Notes: a model not told the origin generated them from the sequence alone. A stretch of 64,000 nucleotides of DNA from Selaginella moellendorffii (GCF_000143415.4 NW_003314398.1:28134-92133), one strand, 5' to 3'; positions 49,371-62,900 are shown, counted from the stretch's first letter. Made by a program: numbers and translations.

Positions 49371-50172
49371 ACAAGCTTGTGCTTGCAAGTACAAATTAAA
49401 TAAACATTTACATGGTTTTAATATATAGAAGATTTTATCAAAAGCCAAGAGTGTTTACATCTAATATCTAGGATTTTTGTATAAAAAAAGCCATGGTTTC
49501 TCTCCTTTGGCGTACTCTTTGATCCCAATTTCACGGATTCGTACGTGTTTTGACAGTTTGCATGTACTACATTTTGGTACAGCTTTTGTACTACTGAAGT
49601 GCATGATGCAGCTTGTAATGTATAGTATACAAAGAAAAAGAAAAAGGATTTTAAGAATAGTTATTCCCCATGAAAGGAATTAGTAAAGAATAACAATATT
49701 GTTAAATAAAGCAGAAAAGAAAAGAAAAAAAAGAACGTTCCTGTTCTTTCTGCCCATCGCGTCGTGTTCTTCATAACACTGCGCTGTGTGCGCGTTCGCT
49801 TCTTTTCTCCGTGTTTCTACAGCTAGAAACGAACTGGAGACGACAAAAGATGGATCGTATTCGCAGCAGCCAATTTGACTCGATCCTGGAAGAACAAGCC
49901 CGAGCTGACTTTAGAAACAAAGCAAGAAAAAAGAGCGTACCTTGCAAAACAATTCGACTCAATTCTACATGGACTATAAACTCGAGAGAGAAAAAAGGAG
50001 TCCCCTTTGACTTACAAAATTCTTTTTCTGCGATGTTGGTACTTCTGTACATCGAGTGTCGATCGTTTTTCGACTGAAAAGGAGTGTTGCTTTGTTCGCT
50101 CCTTCGTAAATAATTGTGTGTATGCGTGTGCTGTATCTCTATACACAAAGCTTTCGCCTTTGCTTCCTTCTT
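49371..50172. other. Intergenic region
   Basis: AT-rich, no coding pattern or repeat recognised; it holds the 3' ends of the AG peptide and RBOH transcripts. Confidence 0.4.
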
Positions 50173-53100
50173 TTAGAAGTGTTCTTTGTGGAACTCAAAT
50201 CTGGTGCTCGTCTGATACGTGTACTCGCGCGATATCTGGTCCAGCTCTTTGGCCAGAAGAGACGATCCGCAAAAGAATACACCTGGATTCGACAGAGAGC
50301 TCGATCTTTAGATCTTGGCTTTCTAACTATGAGAGAACTTTCAAAGCGAGAAACTCTTACCAATTCTAGAATCCGGATGCGTGCTTGCGAGCCTGGAGAA
50401 TACTTTCCTCCAGTTTGGCTTGGCAAAGTGCGTGCGTACCTAGCACAAGAGAGCAAAACAATCATCAAAAACCATCACGAGAGAGGAAGCAAAGGGAAAA
50501 ACTATTTACTCTGGTTCCCGAGACAATGTCCACACCATTCTTGGCATGGTGGAGAGCTTGGACCATGGTGATCAACGCAGACCTTGCGTCGCCCTCCTCG
50601 TAAACGCTCGTCAAATAGTTGTGCATCTCAATCACAGCCTGAAGAGAAAGATGATAATAGTGAGAAACAAAGTCTCGAAAGAAAAAACCACCTTTTGATC
50701 GATCTCGGCAACTTCATTCATCACGCCTTTGAACCAGTCGAAAGATCCCTGCTCTCTCGTCACCCAGTAGAAGTAAGCGTTGGTCGGGCCTCGCCTCTTT
50801 CGCCTCCGCGGGCTCTCCATGGCCCGGATCATGTCAATGTGGACGGAGTCGCTTGGCGATGGGTGGTCGGAAGTTTTGATGTGGTTGAGCATGTCCCGGA
50901 GGATGCTGATGAACGGGGTGGCTCCAATGCCCAGTCCGACCAGTAGCAACACATCGTACTTCCGGTAGTCCTGCGCCGGAGCTCCGTAAGGCCCGTCGAT
51001 CAACAGCTTTGGAAACTTGTTCCGCGACGCCGCGCCAACGATGTACTCGGCTCGGAGAAGGCCACTCTTGTTTCCAATCGGTGGCTCACACACCTGCAGT
51101 GAGACGAGAAAAAAGATGAAGCAAAGCTTGCATCAACTTAACGATGACTTTACCTCGGAGAAGATTCGCTTCATCTCCTGCGTCCAGTCGCCAAGAACTC
51201 GGATATGTACGCTCACGAAGTCGTCTCCAGGGGCGGAGGTTATGGAAAACGGATGCCTGGACGGACAATAAATGCCCAGACAAGAAAAACACACAAGAGT
51301 CTTATGGAACTGGTGGGACGAGCAAGAAAAATAAAGGAAGGAGAAGAAATTTACCACTCGAACGGTGAGATTGCTGGGCATTTAAGGAAGAGATACATGC
51401 CGCTTTTATACTTGAACCCAGGTGGCTTCGTCATGTGCAAAGCCAATACGTTTCCAGTGTAGATCGCAGCCTGCAACCATAAAAAAAAGAAAAAAAGAGG
51501 AACACGGCTTGATCAATCTTTTCTTTCTCTACTCAAGTTACTCACGTACCTTGAGAATCTGTACAGAGTAATTCCCTGATCGAAAGTATCTCAAAGTTCG
51601 CTCCCCGGTGTAAAGAAGCAACGGCACGCTGAGGTACATCCAAGTCTGGGAGCTCAAAAAAGAAAGCACACAACTGTAGTGAGTGGTGGAATCCGATGCA
51701 AGGAAGAATCCAACGCATTACGATCGAAATGACGAAGAAAAAAGAAGAAAAAAGAAAAAAGCGCGAGCGAATCAATGGAAACAAACGAGCAACCAAACAC
51801 AAAAAACAACCAAAGCAGGAAGAAAGATGGATAGGATCGATGAAGTTCATCCACAAGCAGGAAGAAAGATGGACAAACTTACGGTTTTATCCTTGAACTT
51901 GAAGCTCAAGAAGAGCTTGAAGCTGTGGACGATGAGACAGACGTAGACGATGACAAAGAGGTGGTGCGAGTACCAAAAGGCGTTGAACCCAGTAAGGCGA
52001 TGGAAGGGCCATGGTAACTTAACGAGGCTCCGGCGGAACCAGCGGGTGGCGAGCGTGAAGGCAATGATCATGAGCACCACCATGATGATCCCGGTGATCC
52101 CCGTCACCGACTTGACAATGTCCATGTAGCTCGGCTTCTCGTAGTGCCAGCCGCGGCCAATCTTGGCGTTAAAATCCTCGTCCGAGGCTTGCACGATCCG
52201 GGGGAAGTCGCAGGCAAGGTGGACACCGCCATGGATGATAACTCCGAAAGCAATCCCGATAGTAATCGCCTGGTAAAACGTTGGAAGGTGTGAGAAAGAG
52301 CAGTTTGCGAAGAACGAAGGCAAGTTTCTCAAAAGCCTAGTTTGCGAAGAACGAAGGCAAAGTAAAACTTTCGCAAAGAGATTGATCAAGCAGAGCGAAG
52401 GAAACGAGAGACTTTGCCAGTAACACACATGAAGAATGCGAAGAAAAACACTCAAAATCGGAACTTGCACGACAATGGAGAGAGGAGAGAAGAGAGGTTT
52501 GTGAAGAACAAAGGCAAAGAAAACTCGACGACCTCATGGAAGCAAATGCAGCCATGCAAAGAGATCGCTCAAAGCTTTCAGAGCGAGGAAAGAGAGTTTG
52601 CCACCCATGAAGAATGCAAAGTAAAACACACAAACTCTGGAAACTTGCGACGACCTTGAAGAACACATCCGCAAAGGAGTCGCAAGAAAATGGAAAAATC
52701 TGGAAGCTTGCGAAGAACAGTAGACAAGCAAGAGCCCCAAGAAAATGGGAAGCAAGGACACGAAGGATCGAGCAATCAAAGAAAGAACTTACGATGGGTG
52801 ACTTACTTTGTGGAAGTTGATGTTGTCGTCGAAAGGGACGACGAGGCCCAGCCATGTCGATCGCAAGGTGGTGATGAGGTTCCTACAAACCGGGAGCAAG
52901 ATGAGCGCCATGTTGAGCTTGAGCGTCTCCGCGGCTCCCTTGGCGGCGCACACGCAGTAGCCCATGATCTCAAACGCGGCACGGTTCTTGTACTGCACGA
53001 ACTTCCAGGTGAAGAGCGCCACCATGGCCGCCAGCCACACCGACACCACCCAGATCCTCTGCCAGTGCTCGCTCACGTAGTTCCTGGTGGTGCGCGACAA

Positions 53101-54592
53101 GGCGCGGATTGGATTCCGCCGCCGCGGCGCCACCAGCGTCTGGCTGTAGTTGAGCTGCTGGAGATCGCGGCTGTAGCCCCCGATCGGCGCTCCTCGCATC
53201 AGCTGTTCTAGCTGCCATAGCTGGAAGAAGGAAGAACAAGAAAACGATTGGTTCTTGGTACTTGGTTCTTGATCTATCGATCGATCCTGGGAGATTGCAT
53301 GGATCGGATGGGATGGGCTGGATGGATTGCTCACCTCGATGTAGCCCAAGTTGTCGGGATCGAGCTCCTCCATGATCAGCGCGGCGTACTCCTCGGCTTG
53401 CTCCTTGAGCTTGGAGAGCTTGTTGGCGGAGGCGCTGAGCATGATCACCTGGATCGATGGAATCGTGAGAGAGCTCGCAATTGGGTCTCGTTAGCTTACC
53501 TCCTTGACTTCCTCCTCGGAGATCCGGCCATCGGCATTCTTGTCACACCTGGATAGAAGAACACATAAGAAAGAGCTCAAGAACAGCTGCGAGAAGAGAG
53601 ATTTCCATCCTTACATGTCGAAAAAGATCTGCATTCGCGCATCGAAGCTCTGATCCGAGATCTGGAGCCAAAACTCGTAGAGATCCCTCTTGGAGATTTG
53701 CTCCGCGTTGGTCATCCCCTTCTTCCTCGCCAGCGCGTCGAAGAGCTCGCCCGCAAACTCCTTGGAGTCCTTCATCCCTGCAACCCATCTATCGATCAAT
53801 CGATCCAAGAAGGAAGAAAGGAGAGAGGAGAAAGGAGAAGGAAGGATCTCTCTTACCAATGCATTGCCCGAAATCGCCGCGATTGAGCAGCCCCTCGGGC
53901 GACGCCAGCTTGTCGAATCGCTCCTCCACGCTCTTCCACAGCGCGGATCGATCGGCCGCGTTGGCGCCGGCCTTGGTGATGAATCGCAGCCCGTGGAGCG
54001 CGTTCTCGGCGCCCGACTTGGATCGCGAGAGGTACCTGGGCCGCGAAGAGCCAGCATGCGCACCACCGCTGCTCGAGGAGCTCGTCGCGGCGGCGGTGGC
54101 GGCGGCGATGGCGTCGGGGTTGAATCGCGAGGAGAGGACGCGCGCGGCCGCGTGCTTGAGCTCCTGGGACAGCTGCTTCATCCGGCTGGACGTGTTGGAG
54201 GCGGTGCGCTTGAGCGAGCTGCGCAGCGATCTCTTGTCCGCCCAGTGCTGCTGGTGATCCAGCGCAGCCACCGGCGCGGGCGCGAGGAGGTTCCTCTCGG
54301 GGTGCTCCTCGCCGCCGCCGCCGCTACACTGCACCGCGGCGGCGGCGATGGTGGGATTCACGCTCCTCAGCTTCACCGAGTCGTCGCGCACATCCAGCGT
54401 CACCTCCACGAAGTGGTGCTGGGCGATGGCGCCACCGCCACTGCTGTGATCCAGCGCCTGGTCCCATCGCAGTGGCACTGTGGCGATGTGAGCTCCCCCT
54501 CCACCTCCTCCTCCTCCTCGGCCTCCATAGCTGGGATGAATCGAGAGCTCTTGTGCTTGGTGGCTGGATCTTCCCTGTCTCATTGCAATCAA
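50173..54592 (-). CDS. RBOH: Respiratory burst oxidase homologue (NADPH oxidase)
   Basis: Thirteen exons (54592-53857, 53777-53615, 53548-53500, 53448-53335, 53220-52807, 52269-51883, 51645-51550, 51470-51355, 51256-51154, 51093-50692, 50638-50510, 50439-50361, 50282-50173) join in frame to 965 residues. Residues 1-240 are the variable Gly/Ser-rich cytosolic N-terminus. EF-hand 1 is [12 protein letters not shown] and EF-hand 2 is [11 protein letters not shown]. Six membrane spans with haem-binding His residues follow ([31 protein letters not shown]), then the FAD site [12 protein letters not shown] and NADPH sites [11 protein letters not shown] and [13 protein letters not shown]. The C-terminus is [10 protein letters not shown]. 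It produces apoplastic superoxide at the plasma membrane under Ca2+ control. Intron 5 (52270-52806) is unusually long and repetitive. Confidence 0.93.
52275..52800. repeat. Purine-rich degenerate repeats in RBOH intron 5
   Basis: The plus strand repeats versions of GCGAAGAACGAAGGCAA and similar strings (near 52306, 52343, 52500, 52700). The sense strand is therefore pyrimidine-rich. At about 540 bp this intron is far longer than the others in the gene. The origin is unclear. Confidence 0.5.
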
Positions 54593-55933
54593 TCAAACCG
54601 GCCGCCAAAGAAAAATCCACGCTGTGGAAATTTCTTCCACTGGAAAGGTCGCAATCTACCAAGATCGATCTATCGATCTATCTACCAAGAAAAGAAGAGT
54701 TTCTGCGCTACAGTCGTGGCTCCTCCTCCTTTTTTCTTCGTCTCATCACCACCCGGATGCTTCCCGTGCTCACACGGAGAGGAGGAAGAATGGAGAATGG
54801 TGGCCGTAAGTAGATACCAAAGCAAAGATAAAAGAAAGAATGTTAAGCAAAAGCGCGTAGCCGGGTGCCCGAGGTCGGTGCCCCCGGTGTCCGAGGTGGA
54901 GTCCGAGCTCCTCCACTCACTTCCTTTTGAGAGTCTAGCCTCCAATCCTTGGGAAAAGGGATCTGCCTAAAGCGCCCATGCAGTGGTGGAGGAGAATCGA
55001 GCTCGATCGCGAATTCGAGCTCCAGGAGTGGCGGAGAATTGAGCCCTCCGCTGGAACGCTCATAGAAATAGGTTTTAGAAGAGGTGGAGAAGAGGAGGAG
55101 GGAAAAAAGAAAAGAAAAGCAACGCACCTTTGCTCTTGTGTGAAGAGGAACGCGCCGCTTTGACGGTGTTGGCTTCGTAAATGCCGCGAATATGCGGATT
55201 CTAGAATTGGCTGGTCGTTGACTTTGCCCGGTCAAACGTTTCTCCGGCTGTGGTCAAACCCCTAGGAACTAGAGTGCTACTGGGCGATGCGCCGGAAGAG
55301 TTCCAGTCAACGCACCCTGGAATGGTCACTTGGCGAGTTGGCGTGGTCCACTCCATCCAGTGGCTCGAATTTTTTGCTCTCGATCGTGGCTCGCAGCTGG
55401 ATTGGAGATGGAGATGGCGGTGTTGCGGTGGTGGCGTGGTGGTGTCCGGTCAATCTAGGAGGATCAAACACACTGGCGTGCGCGGATGGATCTCGATCCC
55501 GATCGATCGATTGGAAGTGATTGATTTGTCCCTCCACCACCGAGAGGAAACGAAATCATTGAAATCATTTCGAGACCCCGCCAAGATCTTTGCATCGCGC
55601 TTGCGTTTGTCTGACGAGCCAAGAACACGGCGGGGCGGGCGGGCGGGCGGGATGGACTAGAAGTTTAACAAGGACGAAACAATGACTTTGGCAGTGTCGT
55701 CCCTGGCGATTTTCATCCCTCGAGGACTTCTAGAAGCGCAGCCCTTCAAGCCAAAGACCATGTACGCCAGCCAGCGATGATTTTAATAAAAGATAGATCA
55801 TGTGTTTGTGTATGACAAAACTTTGATGATCCGCTACATTGAAGAAAAAAAAGCCAGCAATTCTTGGCTAAGGTACAAAGATTGGATCCAAAACTTTTAT
55901 AAAAAAAACAAGGAAAAGAGGGAAAAAGCTATT
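54593..55933. other. RBOH upstream region
   Basis: No coding gene is supported. It holds the RBOH leader and promoter. A G-rich run (GGCGGGGCGGGCGGGCGGGCGGG) near 55629-55651 could form a G-quadruplex. Confidence 0.4.
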
Positions 55934-56014
55934 TGTCAGGAATGGGATTCGAACCCATGCCCTTGCGGACTAGTACCTGAAACTAGCGCCTTAGACCAAC
56001 TCGGCCATCCTGAC
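55934..56014 (-). tRNA. trnL-CAG: tRNA-Leu (anticodon CAG)
   Basis: On the minus strand an 81-nt class II tRNA: acceptor GTCAGGA pairing with TTCCTGAC, A discriminator, D-arm GGCCGAGTTGGTCTAAGGC, anticodon stem CTAGT/ACTAG enclosing TTCAGGT (anticodon CAG, reads CUG), long variable arm (about GTCCGCAAGGGC), and T-arm GGGTTCGAATCCC. A and B boxes are intact and no intron is present. A nuclear gene; looks functional. Confidence 0.93.
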
Positions 56015-56291
56015 TCCACTTGAAAAGCTTTGCCATTCCATCATTCCTATCGTGTATATCGTCCAAGAGAAACGGGCAACTTGACCACTTTCTTCTTCTT
56101 GGCCCCGAGAAAGAGCCATGAAGCTCTCCATAGTGCTCCATTTCGTCACACGCCGCATCCATTCTCTCTGTATGGCAGCTTAGCTCCAACGTCTTGTCCC
56201 ACCCACAAAGGATGTATGATGCGAAGGAGCAAAGCTGAGAGTAATTCCTTCTTCTTGGTCTTCTCCTTTGCTCGGACCATCCTAGCGAAGA

Positions 56292-56807
56292 TCACTTCGC
56301 TCGAAAGCGATTGCTAGCCAGCTTTACGCTGGAGAGCTTTTGGATCTTGCGCGACCGGAGCGAAACTCTTGTCAACGACACAGCTAGCTCTGGCAACCCA
56401 CGGACGAGCGAACAGAAGAGAAAGGAGAAAAACAAAAGTGAGACATGTAAAGTCAAGTTAAGAAAATAACTAAGAAATTCCAGAGAAGCTCGGCTTACAC
56501 AGGGATGCGGTATCTCAACACTCCATAACAGCGTCCATCCATGATCCAGCACTTGAAAAGTACAAATACAGTTCTGCAAGCCAAGGACGACAAGCCGATT
56601 AAATCAAAGCACACGATGGAAAAGAATTAAAAAGAAATGGAGAATGCAAACGTACGGAGTTTGCAGCGCTTAGAGAAAGCACGTCTCCATTCGACGATCC
56701 ATGCCTTGACGTGAAAAAGAGATTCAGCACCAGCGGGGAATAGGAGTCGCCATAGCTGCATGATTTGCCGGAACTTCTGAAAGGTTGGTGCAAGCCGGGC
56801 GGTCATT
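56292..56807 (-). CDS. Possible small multi-exon gene, unknown
   Basis: Three minus-strand exons can be suggested: about 56793-56655 with SPLVLNLFFTSRHGSSNGD, 56575-56507 with CTFQVLDHGWTLLWSVEIPH, and about 56389-56292 ending SVKLASNRFRAK. Donors and acceptors of GT-AG type are present, but no convincing start codon in that frame is seen (the ATG at 56807 opens another frame). I do not recognise the protein. It may instead be a long 3' trailer of the THO1 transcript. Confidence 0.25.
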
Positions 56808-56863
56808 TAATACCGGCTTCTCGCGTCAAAATGTAGCTCTAGTGTGCCGAGATGTAGCAGTTT

Positions 56864-59808
56864 TTAGTCGCCTTCCGGGTGGGAATGCTTCTTGAAGTAC
56901 CTCTGGCCCTCCCCCGGACTTCTAGCTCCAGGTGAATCATTGTCCATGGCGGCCGGAGGATCCGGAGAAATGTCTTGAGTGGAAGGAAAGCCCTCCAGCG
57001 GCTCGTGGTCCGATCCCTGCCTCTCGAGGTCGTCTTGAGACTCTTCTTCTTTGGCTCCTGCGACATCCGAGTCCATCGGAATCACGTCGTCAACATCTTG
57101 TGCGGCACCTCCATCGTCAACAGCTACACTCCCATTCTGCAATTAAATAAAGGTCGCTTCCATTCGTTTAAACTGAAGTATTGAAAGAACCTGATTTTCT
57201 TCCGAAGGAGGAACTGTTGCGGCGTCGTCACCTTTCTTTGCTGCCTTTTGCTTTGACTTGTCCGACTTCCCATGAACTTTAAGCCGAACTTCCTGGGTAA
57301 GTAGCTCAGGCGGCACAACACCTTCGATTCCTAGCTCAGTGAACTGACCAGGTAAAAGAGGAAGGATTAGAGAGAAAAATAGAACATGCATACTGCATAC
57401 CCTTGCAAATCCTTCCAAATCCTGCCTTGCCGAGAATCTTAAGCCTTTCCAACAGTAGACCTGAATAGAATGCCACTATTACGAAAGTTTCCTTCTTCAC
57501 GGAGGTATACCTTATCGTTTTTGTGACTGTATTCCGCTTCAATACCAGACATAGGATCCATCTGCAGATAGTCAGGCATTATCTAAACCCGGACAAAGTT
57601 TGAAAGCTGCTTACATCCTCAGCCAAAGCAGTCCAATACTCGTGAACTGGAGGCGTCTTCACTCGCTGTGGATCAGTCAGAGCATTCTGCAACATGCGTC
57701 AGAACTGTATATTAAACTCGAGTGACACATACAGGATTTTGATCCGCCCATTTCCACAGCTGTGAGAGTTCCTTGTTTCCCAACCTCCATCGCTGCTTCC
57801 TGTGGTAGAGTTTTATTTAGTGAGAGTAACAGGAACTTCTCGCAGACCTCTTTTTAGTCCCTTCAATAGACGATTTGCGTTCAGAAACGTTTTTTTCAAA
57901 TGGTGGGCAACCATCGCGTTTCCACCAGACCTAAGCAAAAACAGTGCATGAGCTGACTTTACTCGTAAACAATAACTTGCTTACCCAGTTTTTTTCACGT
58001 TCAAGTAAATGCTCAATGCTCTTCAAGAAATCTTTTCCTTTAGGAGGAGTAGATTCTAAAAGACGCTTCACGCGATCTTCCAAAACCTTTACTTCATCTT
58101 TCTGCGAGAAAAAAAATTGAATACCCATAATGACAAATTATAGAAATATACCAGACTTTCTCTTGCTGCTTCTTTTTCCGTTTTACCGGGTGTCTGTTTA
58201 AATCAAATTATTAGTCGGACAAGATGCATATTGTTTTGAGCTTACCTTCAAATAGTCAAAAACAATCAGGCACTGTACAAGTACATGTCTCCTAAAACTG
58301 GGATCTTTAAGCTGTTACCAAAGACTTTATAGCAGTACACGTATAAGCTGAATCTTACCTCGAGAGACATCAAATTACAACTGGTAAGATACTTCGTATT
58401 AAAGGTCATGTCATCGCCCTCATCAAGCTGGTGGGAAGTGCTATCATCATCTCCCAAAGGCTGCGCATCAAAGGCGCTCAAAACAATCTGCAAGAAAAAT
58501 TTCGGTCACATTGCGCAAACTCATAGTCCAGAAAGAACTGACAGTTAAACTTGCAGAGAAGATATGCCATCTTGGGATCAGTGCTGCGGGGTTAGAGAAG
58601 TGTTCCTGAGAAGGAAAAATAAGAGGATATCAAAAAACTTTAACGAGAAATCTGCACCTGAAGTCCCCAAAAAGTCTTGTAAAAGTTGAAATCAATAGGC
58701 ACATCTATGGAGAAAAAAGATAAAAAACAGAACATGAGGTTGGAACCATCAGTTGGCGTACCGTCAGGTTGGTCTTTCTCATAGTTTGTTTCGTTAGAGG
58801 TATTGAATACACCCTTAATATTTACAGCTGAAATCCACATTTAAGTAGCTGCGGCCTTAAGTTAAAATTTTAAAAATCACCTGATCGTTCATAGAGAGGA
58901 AAAACGTGTGCAAGAAACATAAGGATTCGGCCGCAAAATACAACATCATTCGCCTGCAATATGTAAATTAGCCTCACGAAGAAAAGAAAAACGCCCAGTC
59001 TGAACCTTTGAAAGTCGTCTTAGCAACTGATTGCAAGTTCTCAACATGACCAGTTTCCCCCGCCCAAACAATTCTGTCTGGATCATCCACAACTTACTTA
59101 CATAGTCGCACGAAGTAGAAAGCATACCTTTCCAAGAACTTCCTGTTTCCCCTCGATGTAGGCAAAAACTTCCTTACAATCTTTGATAGTCGATACTTCT
59201 GTTAAGTCCTCTAGCAGCTGGAAAACCATGCCTCCCTCAACATGGGTCTTCTCGCAGAGATACAACACGATGTCTGGGGGTATAAGAACAGTAAGTAAGG
59301 AGCACGAAAGAAAAGAGGAAGAGGATAACCGACCAAGGAGCCTGGTGATCAATCCACCGCTGTTGTCCGAGTCGTCTATAGAACGCCCATACTGCATTAC
59401 GGGCTCCCCGGCATCCACAGCAGCGCCCTGCCAAGAAAAAAAACAGTACAAACATCAATGTAAGACGAAGATGCGTACCACAAGTTCTTGGAGCAGCAAG
59501 CGCAATGCGTTTTCCAGGAGCTGATTCTCGTCCTGGACCAACACGGCGTGCTTCTGGGGCTTCATCGCCTCCTGCATCGTCGCTAGCGCCACCGACGCAG
59601 CAGGCGACGAGTGCGAGATCGCTTGCTTGAAAACATCCTGGAAATATTTCCCACCGATTGGCCTGAGCTGAGATCGCGAAGAACTCACCAGAATCCTGTT
59701 GCGATCGGATTGGAGAGCCGAGAAGACTGGATCCGCGACGTGCTGGAGCTGGACTCGTAATCCCCCGCCCGCGTCCACCATCGCTTGACCTAGCCCTAAA
59801 CCCTCCAT
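56864..59808 (-). CDS. THO1: THO complex subunit 1 (HPR1)
   Basis: A gene of many very small exons on the minus strand. It starts MEGLGLGQAMVDAGGGLR. Family blocks in order: FQLLEDLTEVSTIKDCKEVF, RTCNQLLRRLSKANDVVFCG (joined exons), FFRDFWSLQ-equivalent FYKTFWGLQ, LKDPSFRRHVLVQCLI, EREKNWVVWWKRDGCP (joined), KELSQLWKWADQNP, PVHEYWTALAED, MDPMSGIEAEYSHKNDKVYC, WKGLRFSARQDLEGFAR, FTELGIEGVVPPELL. The acidic tail ends SHPEGD. THO1/HPR1 is a subunit of the nuclear THO/TREX complex coupling transcription to mRNA export and small-RNA pathways. GGTTTAGGG lies in codons 3-5. Confidence 0.9.
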
Positions 59809-59918
59809 TTTCTTTTGAAATGTAGCATTGGTTGTATAAATGCGATCATAGTCATGGTGGCAGTGGTATATTCTAGAAGCGACTCTAAAGGAGAAAAGAT
59901 CTTTGGTTCTATCAGAGA

Positions 59919-62900
59919 CTAGCCAGTGCTCACGAGTAAACTTGCCGGAAGCTTGCCTTGCAAACAGGGACTGATATCCAAGGCCGCAAGCCACGAGCCA
60001 TTAAACACGAGATTGACACCAGGGAGTGGAACTATCTCGTCTTCGTCTTGCTCCACAAACATCGTCACTGCTCCCTTTGGAGATGGCGAGAATTGGTCCT
60101 CTCCAGCCGAAAGCGTATACGTCCTATAAGAGACCACGCATACAAGCTCTCATCTCTTAGACAAGAGAAAAACTTGCTAGTACCTCATAGTGTTCTCATC
60201 GATGCTTCCTTTCTCCGACTGGAGCCTTCTCATCAGCGGGGTGGAACTGGAACGCGAGGTAGTGCTCCTGGGACTCTCGCTTAAACTGGGCGTTTCCTGG
60301 ACCGCGGAGTAAGCCAACCTCGACACTGGGCCATCGGCTTGGTAGTCGCTTATAAAGTCCTGGAGCTTGGAATGGAGCTGCCACATTTCCCTGTCGTGCC
60401 GAGCAAGAGCATCAGAGTCGAAGAGTCCGCACTTGACGACCCCCTCGCAGACGAGCTTGCACAGCGCGGTGTTGAATAGCGGAAGGCCAAACTCGATGCT
60501 CTGAGGAACCCACTGCCAGACCGGTGCTCCACTGCCGCTGGTGGTGGTCTCAGAAACTACACTAACCAGACGAACGTATCCCATGGTGTTGAGGTGGAGT
60601 TCCTTCACCGCTTGGCTTAGAGCTTGTCCGGCCGAGTCCGGTTTGTAGAGTGGCAGAGCGATGTCCTTTGTAACAAGTTCGGCCTTTTCACCACCCTGGA
60701 AGGACTCCTTCGAGTAAGGTTGGACGACCACTGCCGAGTGTTTGAGGAGAGTGTTCACTACGTGAAGGAGAACTCCACCTTCTACCAGAGTTCCCTCGAA
60801 TTTACCACCTGGTCCTCCAGCAGCAGTCCCATCCCCCCAAGTCCACACCAGCGCCTTGTAACACCGCGAGAGAGACTCTGGAAGCATTCTAAGTCGCTGC
60901 CCCCGTATCAAAGCCACCGAGACAGGCCCGGCTCCCGCAACGCTGTACAGGAGTAACTTCATCCATGGTGTCGTCGCAGCTCGTGAAGGAGGTCCAAAGT
61001 GAACGGGTCCGCCTCCCTCTGATGAGATAACGGCAGGACGCGATGGTAGCGGTATCATTGAGACGATGACGTCGTAGTCCCGGCGGAAGACTCGTTGGAT
61101 GGTTGCCGCTGCCAACCCGGACAAGCTCTCACAGCGGACAACGTCGACTCGGACCTTCTTCGCGTTGTCAAAATTCTCCTTGTTAAACGAGACATCGTCC
61201 AGGATGCCCGAGCCGCCAGAACGGAGGCACTCCAGTGCATGCCGCAAGCTAAAGGCATGGTCTGCGAAATGCTGAAGTTCGCCTTCACACTCGGTCCCTT
61301 CAACTTTACGTAAATCTTCACACATTTCGATGACGTGTGAGTCTCCTAACTTTCCAGCTTCGTAAAGTGTTACTGCATGACCTTTCAGCCCTGCTTCGCG
61401 AGAGAAGTAAGTATCAACGTACCAAATTGACACTGATGCTTACGAGGCGAGAGAGATCCCATCATGAGGTAAGAGGTCAGGTCGGCATCCACCAAGAATG
61501 CGAAACGTACAACTCCAGGGAGTTCCGTGGGAGCGTCGCTGGTACTCGGTTCTCCCTGGTTCTCAGAAGGACGATGAACAGGGCTTAAAGCAACTGTAGG
61601 ATCGTCGTCTCCAAAATCAGAAGATGGAGATCCTGGCTCGTTGGGATCACTTAGAAGAGCTGCGGGATCAACTCTTTTCTTTGCCCAGCCAAGACGAGCG
61701 GCTAAAGACACGGCTGCTTCCAGCTTGGAAAAGTCAGCCTGTAATGTTGAAGCGAGCTCAGCAATAGTAGCATGCTCGCTTGAAGTGATGAAAACTGCGT
61801 AGAGAAGTCTGGAGTGAAAACCGCCATAAGTTTCAGTAATAAATAAGCAACAAGTTCTTACTCTTCAGTGGGATCCTCGTAATTTTGGTTCTGGTTTGAA
61901 ACAAATCCCTCCAAAGTTAAGACTGCGGAAATTCAGATTACAACAGAAGAAAGAACTATGTGATTAACAACCTTGGAAGTGATCGTCAGGAGATACCGGC
62001 ACGTCAAAATACACAAAACCTCTACGATAGAGACCACGTACAATGAAAGGATCATGCTCTCCAAACCGAGCAACATCATCCTCGCACACTTTCTCTACCA
62101 GAATGCTCTCCTCTTCTGAGAGTTTCTGTTTGAATAGACGTACAATTCAAAGTTCCTAAAAGTAAGATAGAGCGTCTGTAAATTTCATTAGCTGATTGGT
62201 GCAATCGAAGAACTTCACCCTTATCTCATCTTGCGAGAGGTTCACAACGTTGATAATCCACCAAGCTTCAATACAAATGTCGGCCGGCTCAGAAGGCAGT
62301 AAATCTTTAGCAAAAGACTTATTAATTCTCCACATAATTTTCTGGAAGCAAGGGACATTTAAAGTCTATGCAAAACAATAAAAAGAATTACCTTTGCTCT
62401 GCATTTATTCAAGACATCTATGTACTCGTTGCGTCCAATTCCAGTCACCCGCAACGCATCAGCAGCACTGAAGTTCGGAATAGAATCGTAAGGCCTTTCT
62501 GATGGAAATGACAAGAAGGTTATAAAGAAGATGACCTCGGCTGCAAACCATACCATCTTTCAAAGCTTCATAGAGCATATCACAGTAGTGTTGGAACGGA
62601 GAAACTCGAAGAATACGGCAGACGTAATCGGATAAATGATATGGAAAGAGCTGTCAAGAATCAAAAGTTAAAAACGAAATCGAGAAAAACGACGGAGATG
62701 TACCGCAGAATTTCGACGAAGATAGCGCATCAGCTCGTCGTAATAATCACTTTCCTTGCAAGTGTTTTTGGCAAGAGACTCGCTCCACCTCAAACGATTT
62801 TTGATGCAGTAGTCTTTTATCCTGAAAGCTAAGAATGTTAGTGAATCAAAGAATTAACGAGCTTACTTTTTGTGCCATTCTTCGCTAGATTGAAGATAGA

